The notes under the pieces: generated by a model
What the model saw: only the letters and a program-made list of their open reading frames with translations
Databases searched by the model: none
Told to the model about the DNA's origin: nothing
Origin: Brachionus koreanus
Lineage: Eukaryota > Rotifera > Eurotatoria > Ploima > Brachionidae
Assembly (NCBI GenBank): GCA_016987375.1
Contig: PJRA01000263.1
Location: forward strand, 2,830,409-2,894,408
Length of the DNA stretch: 64,000 bases
Direction of reading: 5' to 3'
Program-made: the position numbers and the translations under genes
Shown here: one piece after another, positions 1-11,048 of the stretch
How positions within the stretch are numbered: position 1 is the stretch's first letter
Layout: each line of letters starts with the position of its first letter

Positions 1-3000
1 GACAAATATAATATTTATGCTTAAAATTCCAAGAAAATGAAAAATCTTCACTCAATGATTTTTATGATACTTCATAAATATAAAATCGAGAGTTTTTATT
101 CAAAAGTATCAATGAAAATCAAATCATTGTTGAGCTTACACAAAGTTGAATTAAAGCTATTAAAAAGAATTCATAAGTTTTAATCCATGAAATTATTAAA
201 ATTGTTTGAGTTTGACAAAAGTTTTTCCGCTCGAAATTAATATGTATGACTTAAGTTAGTAATTTTTGGTACAATAAGCTAATAGTGCAATTTTATGTTG
301 AATAAAATATTTAGAAATTAATACAGGATATAGGATAGAGCAAAAAAATTAATTTCTTAATAAAATTTCTGGCAAAATTCAGATTCATTCTATAAATTTG
401 TTAGCTTAAAATTAAATTGATTTGTTTATCCTTTAAATATTTCAGAGTAAATGAAAATCATATTTAAATCGAATAAACATAAGGATTTGCTATTGTTCCA
501 CGAGTTTTAGACTTAAATTTGATGCATCGTAAAATTACATCTTAATAATTAATTAAGAGATCATTTCTGAGTCTATAGAAAATTCTCACTTCGTTTATCA
601 TTTAGGCATGAGGTAATCTGTTGAACCCACAGGGAAAATCTCTATGGAAATAATTTCTTTAAATACTTAAATATTTTATCTCTTAAAATACTTAGCTCTA
701 AATAAAACAGTAAACTAGTTTTTATTATTTAATTAAAATTGATAAACAAAACCAATATATTAAGAACAACAGATAAATGCTCTGTTTTGAAATAGATCAA
801 GAGTTATAAAATTATTATTTCTATAAATAGAAGGTAAAATATTTTGAAAAATTCTATAAAAAAGAATTTTATCTATAATTATAATTTATTTTTGTTTTGG
901 CGTTGCAGTTACGAAACAAAAATTTCAAATAATCTAGCCTCCAAAACAATAAAAAAAGCAATTATTAAATAATTCTAGTAAAGCTTTCTTTCTTTATTGA
1001 AAAATTTGTTCTTATTAGCAACCAATTTTGTTTCCACTTTTTGTTTTTGATGCAAATGTTTTGAAATAGAAATTAAAACACAAAATGCCTCTTGGTTATG
1101 AATTTAATATTTTGTTAAATCATTTTTTTCTTTATTTAACTTAAAGAATTAATCATTTCAATTTAAGTTTTAGTCTTATTTGTCCCCATGTTTGTTTATT
1201 TTTAGTTGTTTCCTTAACAAACATATTGCCTAGAAAGCTTTCACATGGCCAATCTATTGTAATATTCAATATGTTATAATTAAAATGAAAATAAAAAAAA
1301 AACAAACAAAAAAAAAACTAGTCTGAAAGCTATCAGTATTCGTTTGAATTATTTAAAGAAATTTAATACTCGCAGAATGTTATTAGCTCGGAACTATTGA
1401 ATATTTAAATTGTCAATTTCATTATAAAGCGACTTTACCTAATTATGTCTCATACAGAATTTCCTAGACCGAAAATCAATTTAAATCACACAAGACCTTA
1501 AAATATTTTTGATTATTAAAATATTAATAGATTCAGTTCAGCTTTGATTTGATTTAAAATCAAAAACTTTCAATGTGCAAATGACATTTAAGTTAGTTCC
1601 TAAATAATTAATCAATCTTTAAAAAAATTTCGCCTATTTAAAATAATAATCAATAAATTTACCTAAAAGGAGGGAAAATTAAATGATCTTGTAAATTATT
1701 GCATGACAATTAATAATTTTCTTAAATTAATTGATTCAATGGATTCAATAATATTAGATAAATGCCCAAATACTTTCATTTTTCATGTTAATTGCTTAAA
1801 TTCATGTTGTGTTTGTTACTTTAACTTGGAAATTAAAAAATTTAATGAATAAAATTGAAATTGCATAGATAATTAAAAAAACATTAAAAACAATTCTCAA
1901 ATTAGAAATTACTTAAGAAAATAGAAACAATTTACAAGAATAATAAATAGGCATTGTTTATGAATTATCAATAAACCATCTTAATAATTTATGATTTGTT
2001 TCTTGAAATGATAATATATAGATAATTTTGAGTAAAAATAAGATTATCTGAATAGTTTAATTTTGGTTCAAACCTTAATTATTAATCTAAAAAAAAACCA
2101 TTTTAGTAATATTCTCTCATTTCTATTACTAAATTTAAAGAATCTAATAGTTAAACTTTTCATTAAATTTAATTTTCTGCCTAAAAATAAATTCTATTTA
2201 AGGCGAATTAATTTTCAAAATTGGTACTTAATATTTTTAACTTAATTTTTTTTGATCTTAGAAATCAATATATTTAAAATGTTTAATTTAAAAAAAAAAT
2301 CCTAATCCTTATTTTTTAGAAGACTGTAATGGTAAGTACAAGATCTTATCAAATATATTCTTATTTTTTAATTTCTTAATTTGATGAATAATAAGCGATA
2401 AATTACTTAAGATATCCGATAAATTAGTAAAAAATTAAATTAATAAAAATTAATATTTTAAAATTAATGTTTAGCTAGCAATAAAGTTAATATTTTTTTT
2501 AAAATTAAGTTCAAAGCCTTTCGAAATCTAAATACCCAAATGCTATAGAGTTCTTTTTAAGAACTGTCATATTTTTTTCGTTTAAAATTAACATATATTT
2601 TCAAAAACGAAAAAATCCGATCCATCTTCATATTTCTCAATATTGATTCACCTTTAAAACTGTTTTCTTTTTCTAGTAAAAAAATTTATGAATCATTGAT
2701 AAAAAAATAATAATTGAAAGTTGTAAAACTGTTCATTTGTATTCGTAAAGTAGTAAAGTAATAAAGTTTTTCTATTTTATATTGAAAAAAAATCGCATTG
2801 ATACAATTTTATGATTAACAAAATTTCATTAAGAATTTTTAAATCTTGAAAATAAAACTAAAAATAAAAAATTATTTTAGTGAACTAAATAAAAACTAAT
2901 CACAGAAACTTCACTGTAATTTAAAATTGCTTTAAAACAAAAATAAATATAAAACAGTCTAAATAACAATAATTCTATAATATTACATGCTTATTTAAAT

Positions 3001-3614
3001 TTACCTAATTAAACATTTTCCTATTTAAAAATGTTTTCTTTAAGAAAAATGTAATTAGATTTCTTTATTTCTAAAAATTATTAAATTATTGTTTTTGGCT
3101 GGATTGTTAGCAGCACTTTTCTATTTTCCTCTAAAATAATTTGATAGTCTAATTTTATTGTATAATACCTTAGCTAATTTTTGCAAATTTTTTAAAAATT
3201 AGCTAAGTTTTGAATTAAGCAAGCGAAAAAACTGAAAGCTTTATTTTCAATCAAAACATAAACCAAAACTATTTTAATTCTATTTTAAGAAACAAACTTG
3301 CTACTAATTGTTTGAAAATGCATTTTTAAACTAAATATATTAAGAAAAATTAACAAGAAAATATCGTTTTAACTTTGAATTATGAACGAGTTTTCTTATG
3401 AGGAATGTTTTAAAATATCTTATATTTATAAACTGAGAAATACCTGAATTAATTTCAAATAAATATAAAATCAACAACTTTTTTTTAAATCGTTTTTTTC
3501 TTTAATTTTTGAAAATAATTTAATACATATTTTTCCGAAAAAAAAATAAAATTCTAGTAAAAATTTATTAAAACATGTAAGAAAAATAAAATTTAATGAT
3601 ATTTCTATTTTAAA
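1..3614. other. A/T-rich intergenic DNA, no gene seen
   Basis: The stretch is dominated by A and T runs with stop codons in every frame. The one short open frame at 2063-2245 encodes only Leu/Phe/Asn/Lys-rich low-complexity sequence and resembles no family. No RNA gene or transposon end was recognised. Confidence 0.6.
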
Positions 3615-4474
3615 TTAATCAGTTCCGATATAATTCGGCCTTGATAGATTAAAGCTGTCAAATGCATTACTCAGATCAGTATTTTTTGGCAAACTGACAC
3701 TTTTATACGCCCAATTTAGTGAAGAGTACAATTTCATTTCTTCTTTGGGCATGAATTCTCTTTGAATAGAGGATTGACGCTGAAATTTGCTTGAATTTTT
3801 CGATATATCTTCTGAATTCAAACTAGAAAATATGTTTTTAAAAACTAGTCAAATAAAAAGAAAAATAAAAAAAACTTTTTTGGACAATAAACCAAATAGC
3901 TGTTTTTAATATGTTTTTTTTCATTAGCAAAAATATTATCGTAAGTCAAATTAAAACATGTTTTGGCTCTTCGTAGATAATCTTCACTGATCGAATTTAA
4001 TTTTGGTTCAGGACATGTACCTTTTTCGGATTTTGTTTATTTTACAAAAAAACTAAATAAATATACTTTACTTTTAAATAATAATTCATCACATTCAGAT
4101 TTTAAAGATTTATGCAGAGTACATTTTCTAGTAAAAAAGAAATTAATTTAATACTAAAAACATGAACTTGCCTTTTTTTTTTCAAATGAGAAGCTAGTCT
4201 TATTTCATCAGCAGTCAAAAATAACCCATGTTTGTCAGCACATTGAAAATATATTCTACCGAGCAGTCGGCCATTACAATAGCCAACTATTTAAATTTTA
4301 AAATTGAGAAAAATTATTTCTATTTAGTAAACCTGGCTCATCAGCTTCGATTCCAATAAAAACACCCTCTTTACCATTTACACCTCCTTTATATCGAACT
4401 GTGCCACTGAAAATTTTTTCATTCCGTATGAATTCAATTTTGAGTCCATAGGTAATTGAATCGTAATTAACCAT
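3615..4474 (-). CDS. Small CAP-Gly domain protein
   Basis: Hand-built model of five exons on the minus strand: 4474-4333, 4286-4172, 4127-4072, 4020-3876 and 3822-3615, giving 221 aa with phases that agree at every junction. The start is the first ATG (4474). Residues about 10-80 form a CAP-Gly domain, the fold that binds C-terminal EEY/F or EExxF tails of tubulin and of +TIP proteins at microtubule ends. Visible hallmarks are FSGTVRYKGG, GVFIGIEADEP, the NG pair in GYCNGRLLG, and YFQCADKHGLF. The remainder is Ser/Lys-rich with a few Cys and no domain I recognise, and it ends in YIGTD. The intron after exon 2 begins GC (gcaagt) rather than GT. The donor of exon 4 (3876) is weak and chosen mainly because it keeps phase. 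The exact family is not identifiable. A role at microtubule ends is inferred from the domain. Confidence 0.7.
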
Positions 4475-5029
4475 TTTCTGAAAATGATATTTCAAATACG
4501 TAATTATTTCTGAGCAAAATTTTGTTGTTAAGGTAACTAGATTGTTAAAGCAATTTTAAGGTAACTAAAATTCGATTAATAAAAAAAAAAGCTAATTAGA
4601 AATATACGGTTTAGAAAATCAACTTCTGTGTCAGGTCGGAGCCGTCTTAATATTTTTGTGATTCTATTTCATATTATGTATAATTAAATAAAGAAAATTC
4701 TTCAATCAAACTTTAATTTTTTTAATCCTCTTCATCTTAAACAGAATTGTGAAAAAGCATCATTATTATTTTTGTTTATTTGGCTTTGAATTTTGATAAA
4801 ATGGGATAGTTTGAAGCAATTTTTTTTCGCCAAAAATTCTTTATTCTCTTGTATCATGATTCGAATAAAATCTGAATTGAAATCAAAATCTATTCATTTG
4901 TTATTCTAATTAGATAAAAACAATCCAAATTGTTCAATTACAAAAAGAGTCTCTTGATAAAATTCAATAAATTAAATCGCTTTTGAAACCAAAATTCCAA
5001 TTCAAACTCCCAATTGTTGTCCTATTGAT

Positions 5030-5640
5030 AAAAAGAAAAGAATAAAGGTCTCGGAAAAATGGAAAATCGTATTTCGAAATAGCATTCATATTCCAAATTC
5101 ATACGACGATCGTCCAATATTTGGAAGACCTGAGATTTTTAATAACAAAGATGATTATGGAAAAAAATAGAGCTTCTCAATGTGATATACCAACACGGTT
5201 GTCAATATCATTGGAATTGTTAATTAACTAAACCATAAGCGTTTTAGCTAATAAAAATGCCTTTTGATAATACCGGATAGACGGTCCGAAGGGTAACTGT
5301 AAACATTACAAGCCATCACATTTGTCAATTCATTACTGGAAACTGTCAAATGGCAGGATTCTCTGGTTAACACAGTTGATTAGTTCGGTTCAAAAACCAC
5401 GATTAACAAGATCTCAAAATAAAAGCTAGGAAAAATATCTGTCCCAATGAGAAATCATGGAACAAGGTTAAATGTAGACAAATTATGTTCAGATGATGAT
5501 TTTGATAAAGTTGAGGCCTTCACGTTTCAGCAAGACAATGTCTCTTGCCAAAATAGTGAAAGAATGATTCCAAGAACATTCAAATTAATTTATGACTGTT
5601 TGAAAAATAAAGGCAGTTTAACATGTTATTAGAAGCTTTA
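5030..5640 (+). mobile_element. Degraded Tc1/mariner-like transposase remnant
   Basis: Short stretches recall Tc1/mariner transposases. One is PIFGRPEIFNN near 5118-5150, like the GRP spacer between the helix-turn-helix motifs. Another is FQQDNVSCQNSERM near 5530-5575, like the catalytic-core QDN-x-H/C-x-S region. Frames shift repeatedly between them and no complete protein is possible. No terminal repeats were found. Assignment is tentative, and another DDE family cannot be excluded. Confidence 0.35.
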
Positions 5641-6119
5641 TTCAACTCGTTTTTTCCTTTTTTCACAATATTTATTCAAAATAATTTAATATGTTTTTTA
5701 AAAATTTTATTTTTATGATTAAATTGGATGTCCTATGAAAGTTTTTTTTTTTCTAAGACAAACGATTTTATTTTGAAAAATTTATTGGTCAAATTTTGTT
5801 TTTTGAGAAAAATCTTTCTTTTAATAAGGATGATTAAGAATTCTTAATTTGTTTCTTAAAATTTTCACAATACTATATGTAAATAGCAAAAAACGATGGA
5901 TGTTTGTTTGTTTAAGATTTTTATATATAATTGTGTCTTATTTAAATATATCTTTCTACTAAATCTTTTATCTTAGGTATAAACTCATCTAGTTAAATTA
6001 ATAATTGTAAAAAAGACTTTAATTTGATTATAATTTTTTATAAATTTTTATTTTTTTTTTTTTTTTTATTTCATACTTCAATTTGTCCATGGGACTTAAA
6101 CTTTAAATAAATAAATAAG

Positions 6120-6390
6120 TAAAAAATGTCCTACATAATCTGACATAAATGAGCGATAAAATTAAGAGGCAATAAAATGAGGATGCACCGGGAAAGTTTT
6201 CCTGCAAAATTGAGAAACGATTTTGCAAGTGCGATGACTGCCCGACATATTTTCTATTTAAACAGAGTAGTCCCACAATGGAATAGGTTTTCTGATAGTG
6301 TTATGAAATCCAAATCCACGGATTAAAGGATCATGCATAAAATAAGTCTTCAAGGTGGCGTTGGACAAATTCAATAGATATGGCTGCTTC
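6120..6390 (+). mobile_element. LINE retrotransposon, 3' (C-terminal) remnant
   Basis: A plus-strand frame starting near 6178 contains FYLNRVVPQWNRFSDSVM. This matches the C-terminal signature of many non-LTR reverse-transcriptase proteins (F-x-NRVV-x-WN-x-LP-x-x-V). It is followed by stops. It lies about 1.3 kb upstream of a second fragment that holds the catalytic domain, in the wrong order for a single element, so it is a separate truncated copy. Confidence 0.55.
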
Positions 6391-7689
6391 AGTTTCACAC
6401 TGACAAAAAGCAGTAATGAACAAAAACCATTAAATTTTATATTTACATGAAAAATTAGTACAATTATCAAACTATTAATATAAATCATATGGCATAATGA
6501 CAATAAACAAAAAAATGATATATTATACCACGTTATTTTTAGCCTCAGACAATATTACACGATAAAATAAATCTTCAACCTCAAAATAGCAGATCAATAA
6601 TTCAACAAGTACTTTAATCAAATTATTTGAATGTAAAAATATTTTGCGTTTTTTTTAAATTTTTTAATTTCTCAAAATAAAAAAAATTTAAAGTTAGCTA
6701 ATCTAAACATAAACTATTATGGCTCTATAATATTTAGCCATCTATCAGCGAGTAGTTCAATTCCTTAATTGTACCATTCATAGCTTTTGGAGCCAAAAAA
6801 CTCATAAAAATTCTTCTTTAACTTGGTCTTGGTTAAGAAAATGAGCCATTGAGCAAAAAAGATGATAATCAGAAGGAGAAAAATATGCTGGATTAAAAGA
6901 TAAAGAAAAATTCAATTCTGATTTTAAAAATTAAAAAAGAAAAATTTTTTTAATTGATTTTCAAGCAGTTTCAAAATGAAACCGGTTTTTCATCCATAAC
7001 CATACTCGTGGCAGTTGTCAAGTTCTTAATTTGATGCAATTTATTGTTATCATAGTGCTTGCAGTTCATCAATTAGAGATTTTGTATAATATATTAAGAA
7101 TTCCAATTATTTTAATCAGGGAGAACAAAACAAAAACATTCAAATTTTGAATTTGAAGAGGCTTAGGATACCACAGTTGTTGTTATTGTTGTTCAATGAA
7201 GAAATGAAAGAAAAATTATCAAATTTAAGAGACATGCAATTAAAATCACCATTACAAATACGAATCGAACAGTATTGAAAATAGACTAAAAATAGAAAGC
7301 AAGAGGAAGCCGCATAAAATCTCAATGTTTTAGTTCTATATCAACAAGACATAAGAGCTATTCCTTTTACATAAAATTTGAATTAGCGAATTTGCAATAG
7401 TTTAGCCTATTGCGAGATTAGTTTATAGAATTAATTAAGTGTCCAATATGCATTACAAATAGGTTATAAAACCATACTATGAAATCATATTTAATTTAAA
7501 ATTAAAGGATCATGCCATAAAATCAGCAATTATACTAATATACATAAAGGTTTCGTAATATGATGAAATTTCGCTGTATTATAATGTTTTTAAAAAGAAT
7601 AAAATATAAAATCAATAAGAATAAGATATAAGAATAAAATAGAAAAAAAGATAAAATCTAAGATTCAAATTTTTTTTCAACGAAGTTTA

Positions 7690-8780
7690 GTCTCTAAAAA
7701 AGGATATATAGCGAATCTTATCGGGACACTCGAAATTTTAACGAAGACAGTAAAAGGTGACATTTTTGACGAGATGCTTCTTGATTTCTTTAAGGCTTTT
7801 GATACAGTACCACATAAAAGGCTTCTACATTGACTCCGAGCTTATGGAAATGGTTAAAAGTAAAAAATGGTAAAATGGTTTAAAGATTTTCTATGTAAAC
7901 TAACTCAACGTGTAGTACTTACAATTCTGAATCAGATTGGTCTAAGATTGTAAGTGGAGTTCCTAAAGGGTATGTTCTTGGTCTAATACTATCCTATTGT
8001 AGATTGTATTTCAAATAAGATGAAGGTGTGTGCTAATGACTCAAAAATCTTAGCTTTTGTTAATTAAGTTTATGAAAAAATGAAGTTACAGATAGATTTA
8101 GATGCGATCTGCGAATGGATACAGATATCGGGCATGGGTTTGTGTGCTAAAAAGTTTAAAGTTATGATTTTTGGAAGATTGAATGAGAGGCATAAATTAT
8201 AAGTTTATAACTCATACCAATGAAGAAATTGGGGATGTAATACTCAAGTAATTTCTAGTATCCATACACTAGAAAGCCCGGCTAATTTCTCATTAAAATT
8301 TCAAATAAAGTTATTAAGATAAATTAAACATTTTCTTTGAAAGTTTATTTATTTTCTAAAAAATTACAATCAAGATTTTTAGCCATTAGAAACCATTTTT
8401 TTAAATATTTTAATTACATGTAATAAAATTCAAGTTCCATTTTTCAAAAAGGGGTCTAAAAAACCCTTCGGGCGTTCTAGCATTAAGACAACGTTTGTTA
8501 GTAGAGATAAGAATTTGGCAAAATTATATACCTCTATGGTAAGACCTCACCTAGAGTTTGCGGTGCAAATGTGAAATCCAAGTAAAAAGATGTGATGCAT
8601 TAGAAAAAGTATAGGAACGCAAAACTTTGACTTTGAAAGCAATGGACAATGAAATGCTATTATTAAAGATTGGTTTAGGTTTAACAAAAATTAGTGAAAG
8701 GCCAGTGAGAGGAAATTTGATTGAGATGTATAAACTAGAAAGAAATATCATTTTTGAAAGCAGTAATGGACTCAGAAATT
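7690..8780 (+). mobile_element. Decayed non-LTR retrotransposon (reverse transcriptase region)
   Basis: Broken plus-strand frames give, in order, LLDFFKAFDTVPHKRLLH (about 7770-7830, the catalytic LDFSKAFDTVPH motif), WFKDFLC, traces of SGVPxGxVLG near 7950-7990, a degraded ADDSKI region near 8030-8050, and DLDAICEWIQ (8096-8125). The C-terminal part RDKNLAKLYTSMVRPHLEFA is at 8500-8565, followed by the LTKISERPVRGNLIEMYKLE block at 8680-8740. This is the order in jockey/CR1-type LINE proteins. Many stops and frameshifts show it is dead. About 190 bases near 8260-8450 do not fit the protein and look like an insertion or highly diverged sequence. Confidence 0.75.
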
Positions 8781-8810
8781 GCTGTTAGAATGTCGCAGCA
8801 AGAACTAACT

Positions 8811-9809
8811 AACTAATTAAATAACTTTTTTAATATGATAATTCAAATACTTTATCGGCAAATTTTTTCGGATAGAAACTGTTTAGTAAAGTAATTTAGA
8901 ATTTAGACAAAATTTTATTAAAAAATGTGAAGTTTAATCTCGAATATTGAGTAACCCTATTTTTAAAAGATGCTTATGGATATCAACAATTTTTTTATTA
9001 ACAAAAAATATCAAATTCAAAATTTTTAATCTAATTTACGCAATAACTAATAAAACAAGTCTTCTAAATAGAAGAGCTGTGTTGGTTTTCATTTTTTATG
9101 ATATATTTTTTTAAATAAATATAATACTATGAGGAAATAGGTAAGTTTTTATTTAGCTATTAAACTTGTTCTTTTTTAGATTTCTTGAAATCAAAAGGCT
9201 TTTCGAAAATATCAAAATTTCTTTAGTCAGTACTACTTGAAAATTCTATTTTGATGAAAATCAAGATTTATTCAAGCATGTAATATTTGTTCAAAGTATA
9301 GAAATCTTTTAAATCTTTATTTTAGAAATCATTCTCGATTTTAAATTAAGTTTTGACACAAAAAAATAGAAAAAAACATTTTAAAAATAAAAAAAACTTA
9401 AAAAAAAATTTTGTTTAATTTTAATCTTAATTCATTCCTTTAATCACCAAAAATAAAAAAAAAATACAAAAAAATGAGATTCATTTAAGAATAAAAAAAA
9501 TACTTGGTAATTTTAAAAGCCTTTAAAAAGCAAAAAAAAATCGAAAAAATTTCTGGTTCTATTTGCCTTAGAGAATGTCTTTTTGAATAAAAAAAAATAC
9601 AAGAATATTTGACATCTCTTCGGATATGATAATATTCACAAATGTTTAGAAATAAAAAATATTCTATCTTGCATGTTTACAAAATGTACTAAAAAATCTA
9701 AATGTTTTCTTTTTAATAAATTATTTAAAATTTCATGCTCTTAAGTATTTGACAAAAAAAAATTTAAAAAAAGTTACAAAATTAAAAATATAAATAAATA
9801 ATTAATTAT
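8811..9809. other. Intergenic, no feature recognised
   Basis: A-rich sequence between the LINE remnant and the 3' end of the secreted-protein gene. Nothing beyond homopolymer runs was recognised. Confidence 0.5.
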
Positions 9810-11048
9810 TTAACATTCTCTAGGATCTAGTATATAAATTTTTCTCGGTCGCTCAGTCAACACAAAAATGTAATCGAGCTGATTTGTTACGACACTTATT
9901 GGTCTACCATTTATTGAGTAGCGATTAATTAAGTCTATCTTTTCTCCATTATTGAACAAAAATTGCTTTATTTCATTGTTACAGCTATCAGCTGTGAAAA
10001 TATTGGATGTAGTTCTTGACTGAGAAGTAACATGAACATCCTCCAAGCAATCCATATTGGTGTAGAAATGGCACACATTTACTCGGTTTCGTTCGCCAAA
10101 CAAGCTATATTTTTTGTGACTTGTAATTGGGTTAGATAAGGATGGATTAAAAAGAGCAAGTCCGTCAGATCCATCCATAAATACACGCACGTTCTGATTT
10201 AATGATATTCGTCGGTGATTTGACACAATCACCCCATTTAGATAAATAATTCTTACAAGTCTCAAGTAGCTGTCATAAATTCTAACTTGATTCTTAGGGT
10301 TTTCGCTCACGTAAATATGATCATCGTAACAAGCTATTGTTGACGGTCTAAAATCAAAGTCTCTATTAGACGAAACTTCTCTAAATAGAGTTTGTGACTT
10401 ATTTCTACGACTGGAAAATCTGCTTGTAAATGAATGATTAATCTCGTACTTGGCTATCTTGTTTTGATCAGGGAAAACAATGAAAACATGCTTGTTTCTG
10501 TCTGCACATGCATCGGCAGGTAGCTCATTACGGAAATACTTTGTTCGAATGTGATTAAGCGACTTGTGGTAAAGGTTGAAGTTGAATAGCTTCAGGGTGC
10601 TGTCCGACTTACTTATGAGACCAATGGTAAATGGATCAACCAGAAACAAACGATCAGCAGTTAGGCCATAATTATTGTGAAAACTAAAACTACCCACGGT
10701 ACACGATTTTTTTCCAACATCAAACAGTGATCTAGAAAACCTTTTAGAATCATCAGTTCCTTGTAATTTGACCGAATATGGGCACATTTTTACCGCATTC
10801 TCAAAAAGTTTTATGTTTTTATTCTTCAAGTCGGCCACTCTTCGTTCAGCAAACTCAAAAAACGTCTCATGCGTGTTGCCAAAAACTGACTTGTCAACTG
10901 ATTGCGACTCCTCGATTTTGGCCTCTACATTTGGCAAGTGAAATTGCCCGAAATTCGAGCTATGCTTGTTCATAAAATCAAAAAAAGATGAACAACTGCT
11001 GTATTTGTACAATACAATTAATGTTAGCAGCACTAAATTCAACTTCAT
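9810..11048 (-). CDS. Secreted NHL/beta-propeller-like protein
   Basis: Uninterrupted 412-aa frame from ATG at 11048 to a stop at 9810. The first 20 or so residues (Met-Lys followed by a Leu/Val/Ile-rich stretch ending ...YKYSSCSS) form a good signal peptide, so the product is probably secreted or luminal. From about residue 120 onward, short segments recur with the pattern hydrophobic strand, turn, strand and Asp/Asn-rich loop. Examples are LFLVDPFTIGLISKSD, HVFIVFPDQNKIAKYEI, HIYVSENPKNQVRIYDS and YIFVLTERPRKIYILD. These resemble NHL or related six-bladed propeller repeats. The final Cys (PREC) and other Cys in the propeller half suggest disulfides. Local G+C is visibly higher than in the flanks, as expected for coding DNA. 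No catalytic motif was seen. Propellers of this kind usually bind proteins or ligands, but the partner is unknown. The gene appears to be single-exon. Confidence 0.7.
   Translation of the reverse strand: MKLNLVLLTLIVLYKYSSCSSFFDFMNKHSSNFGQFHLPNVEAKIEESQSVDKSVFGNTHETFFEFAERRVADLKNKNIKLFENAVKMCPYSVKLQGTDDSKRFSRSLFDVGKKSCTVGSFSFHNNYGLTADRLFLVDPFTIGLISKSDSTLKLFNFNLYHKSLNHIRTKYFRNELPADACADRNKHVFIVFPDQNKIAKYEINHSFTSRFSSRRNKSQTLFREVSSNRDFDFRPSTIACYDDHIYVSENPKNQVRIYDSYLRLVRIIYLNGVIVSNHRRISLNQNVRVFMDGSDGLALFNPSLSNPITSHKKYSLFGERNRVNVCHFYTNMDCLEDVHVTSQSRTTSNIFTADSCNNEIKQFLFNNGEKIDLINRYSINGRPISVVTNQLDYIFVLTERPRKIYILDPREC

Noticed and set aside
6258..7325. Minus-strand open frames at 6258-6503 and 7140-7325
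   Set aside because: The first lies opposite the LINE C-terminal remnant. The second is hydrophobic low-complexity sequence with no support.
10778..10975. Plus-strand open frame opposite the secreted propeller gene
   Set aside because: It is antisense to a much longer, compositionally coding frame and has no conserved motif.
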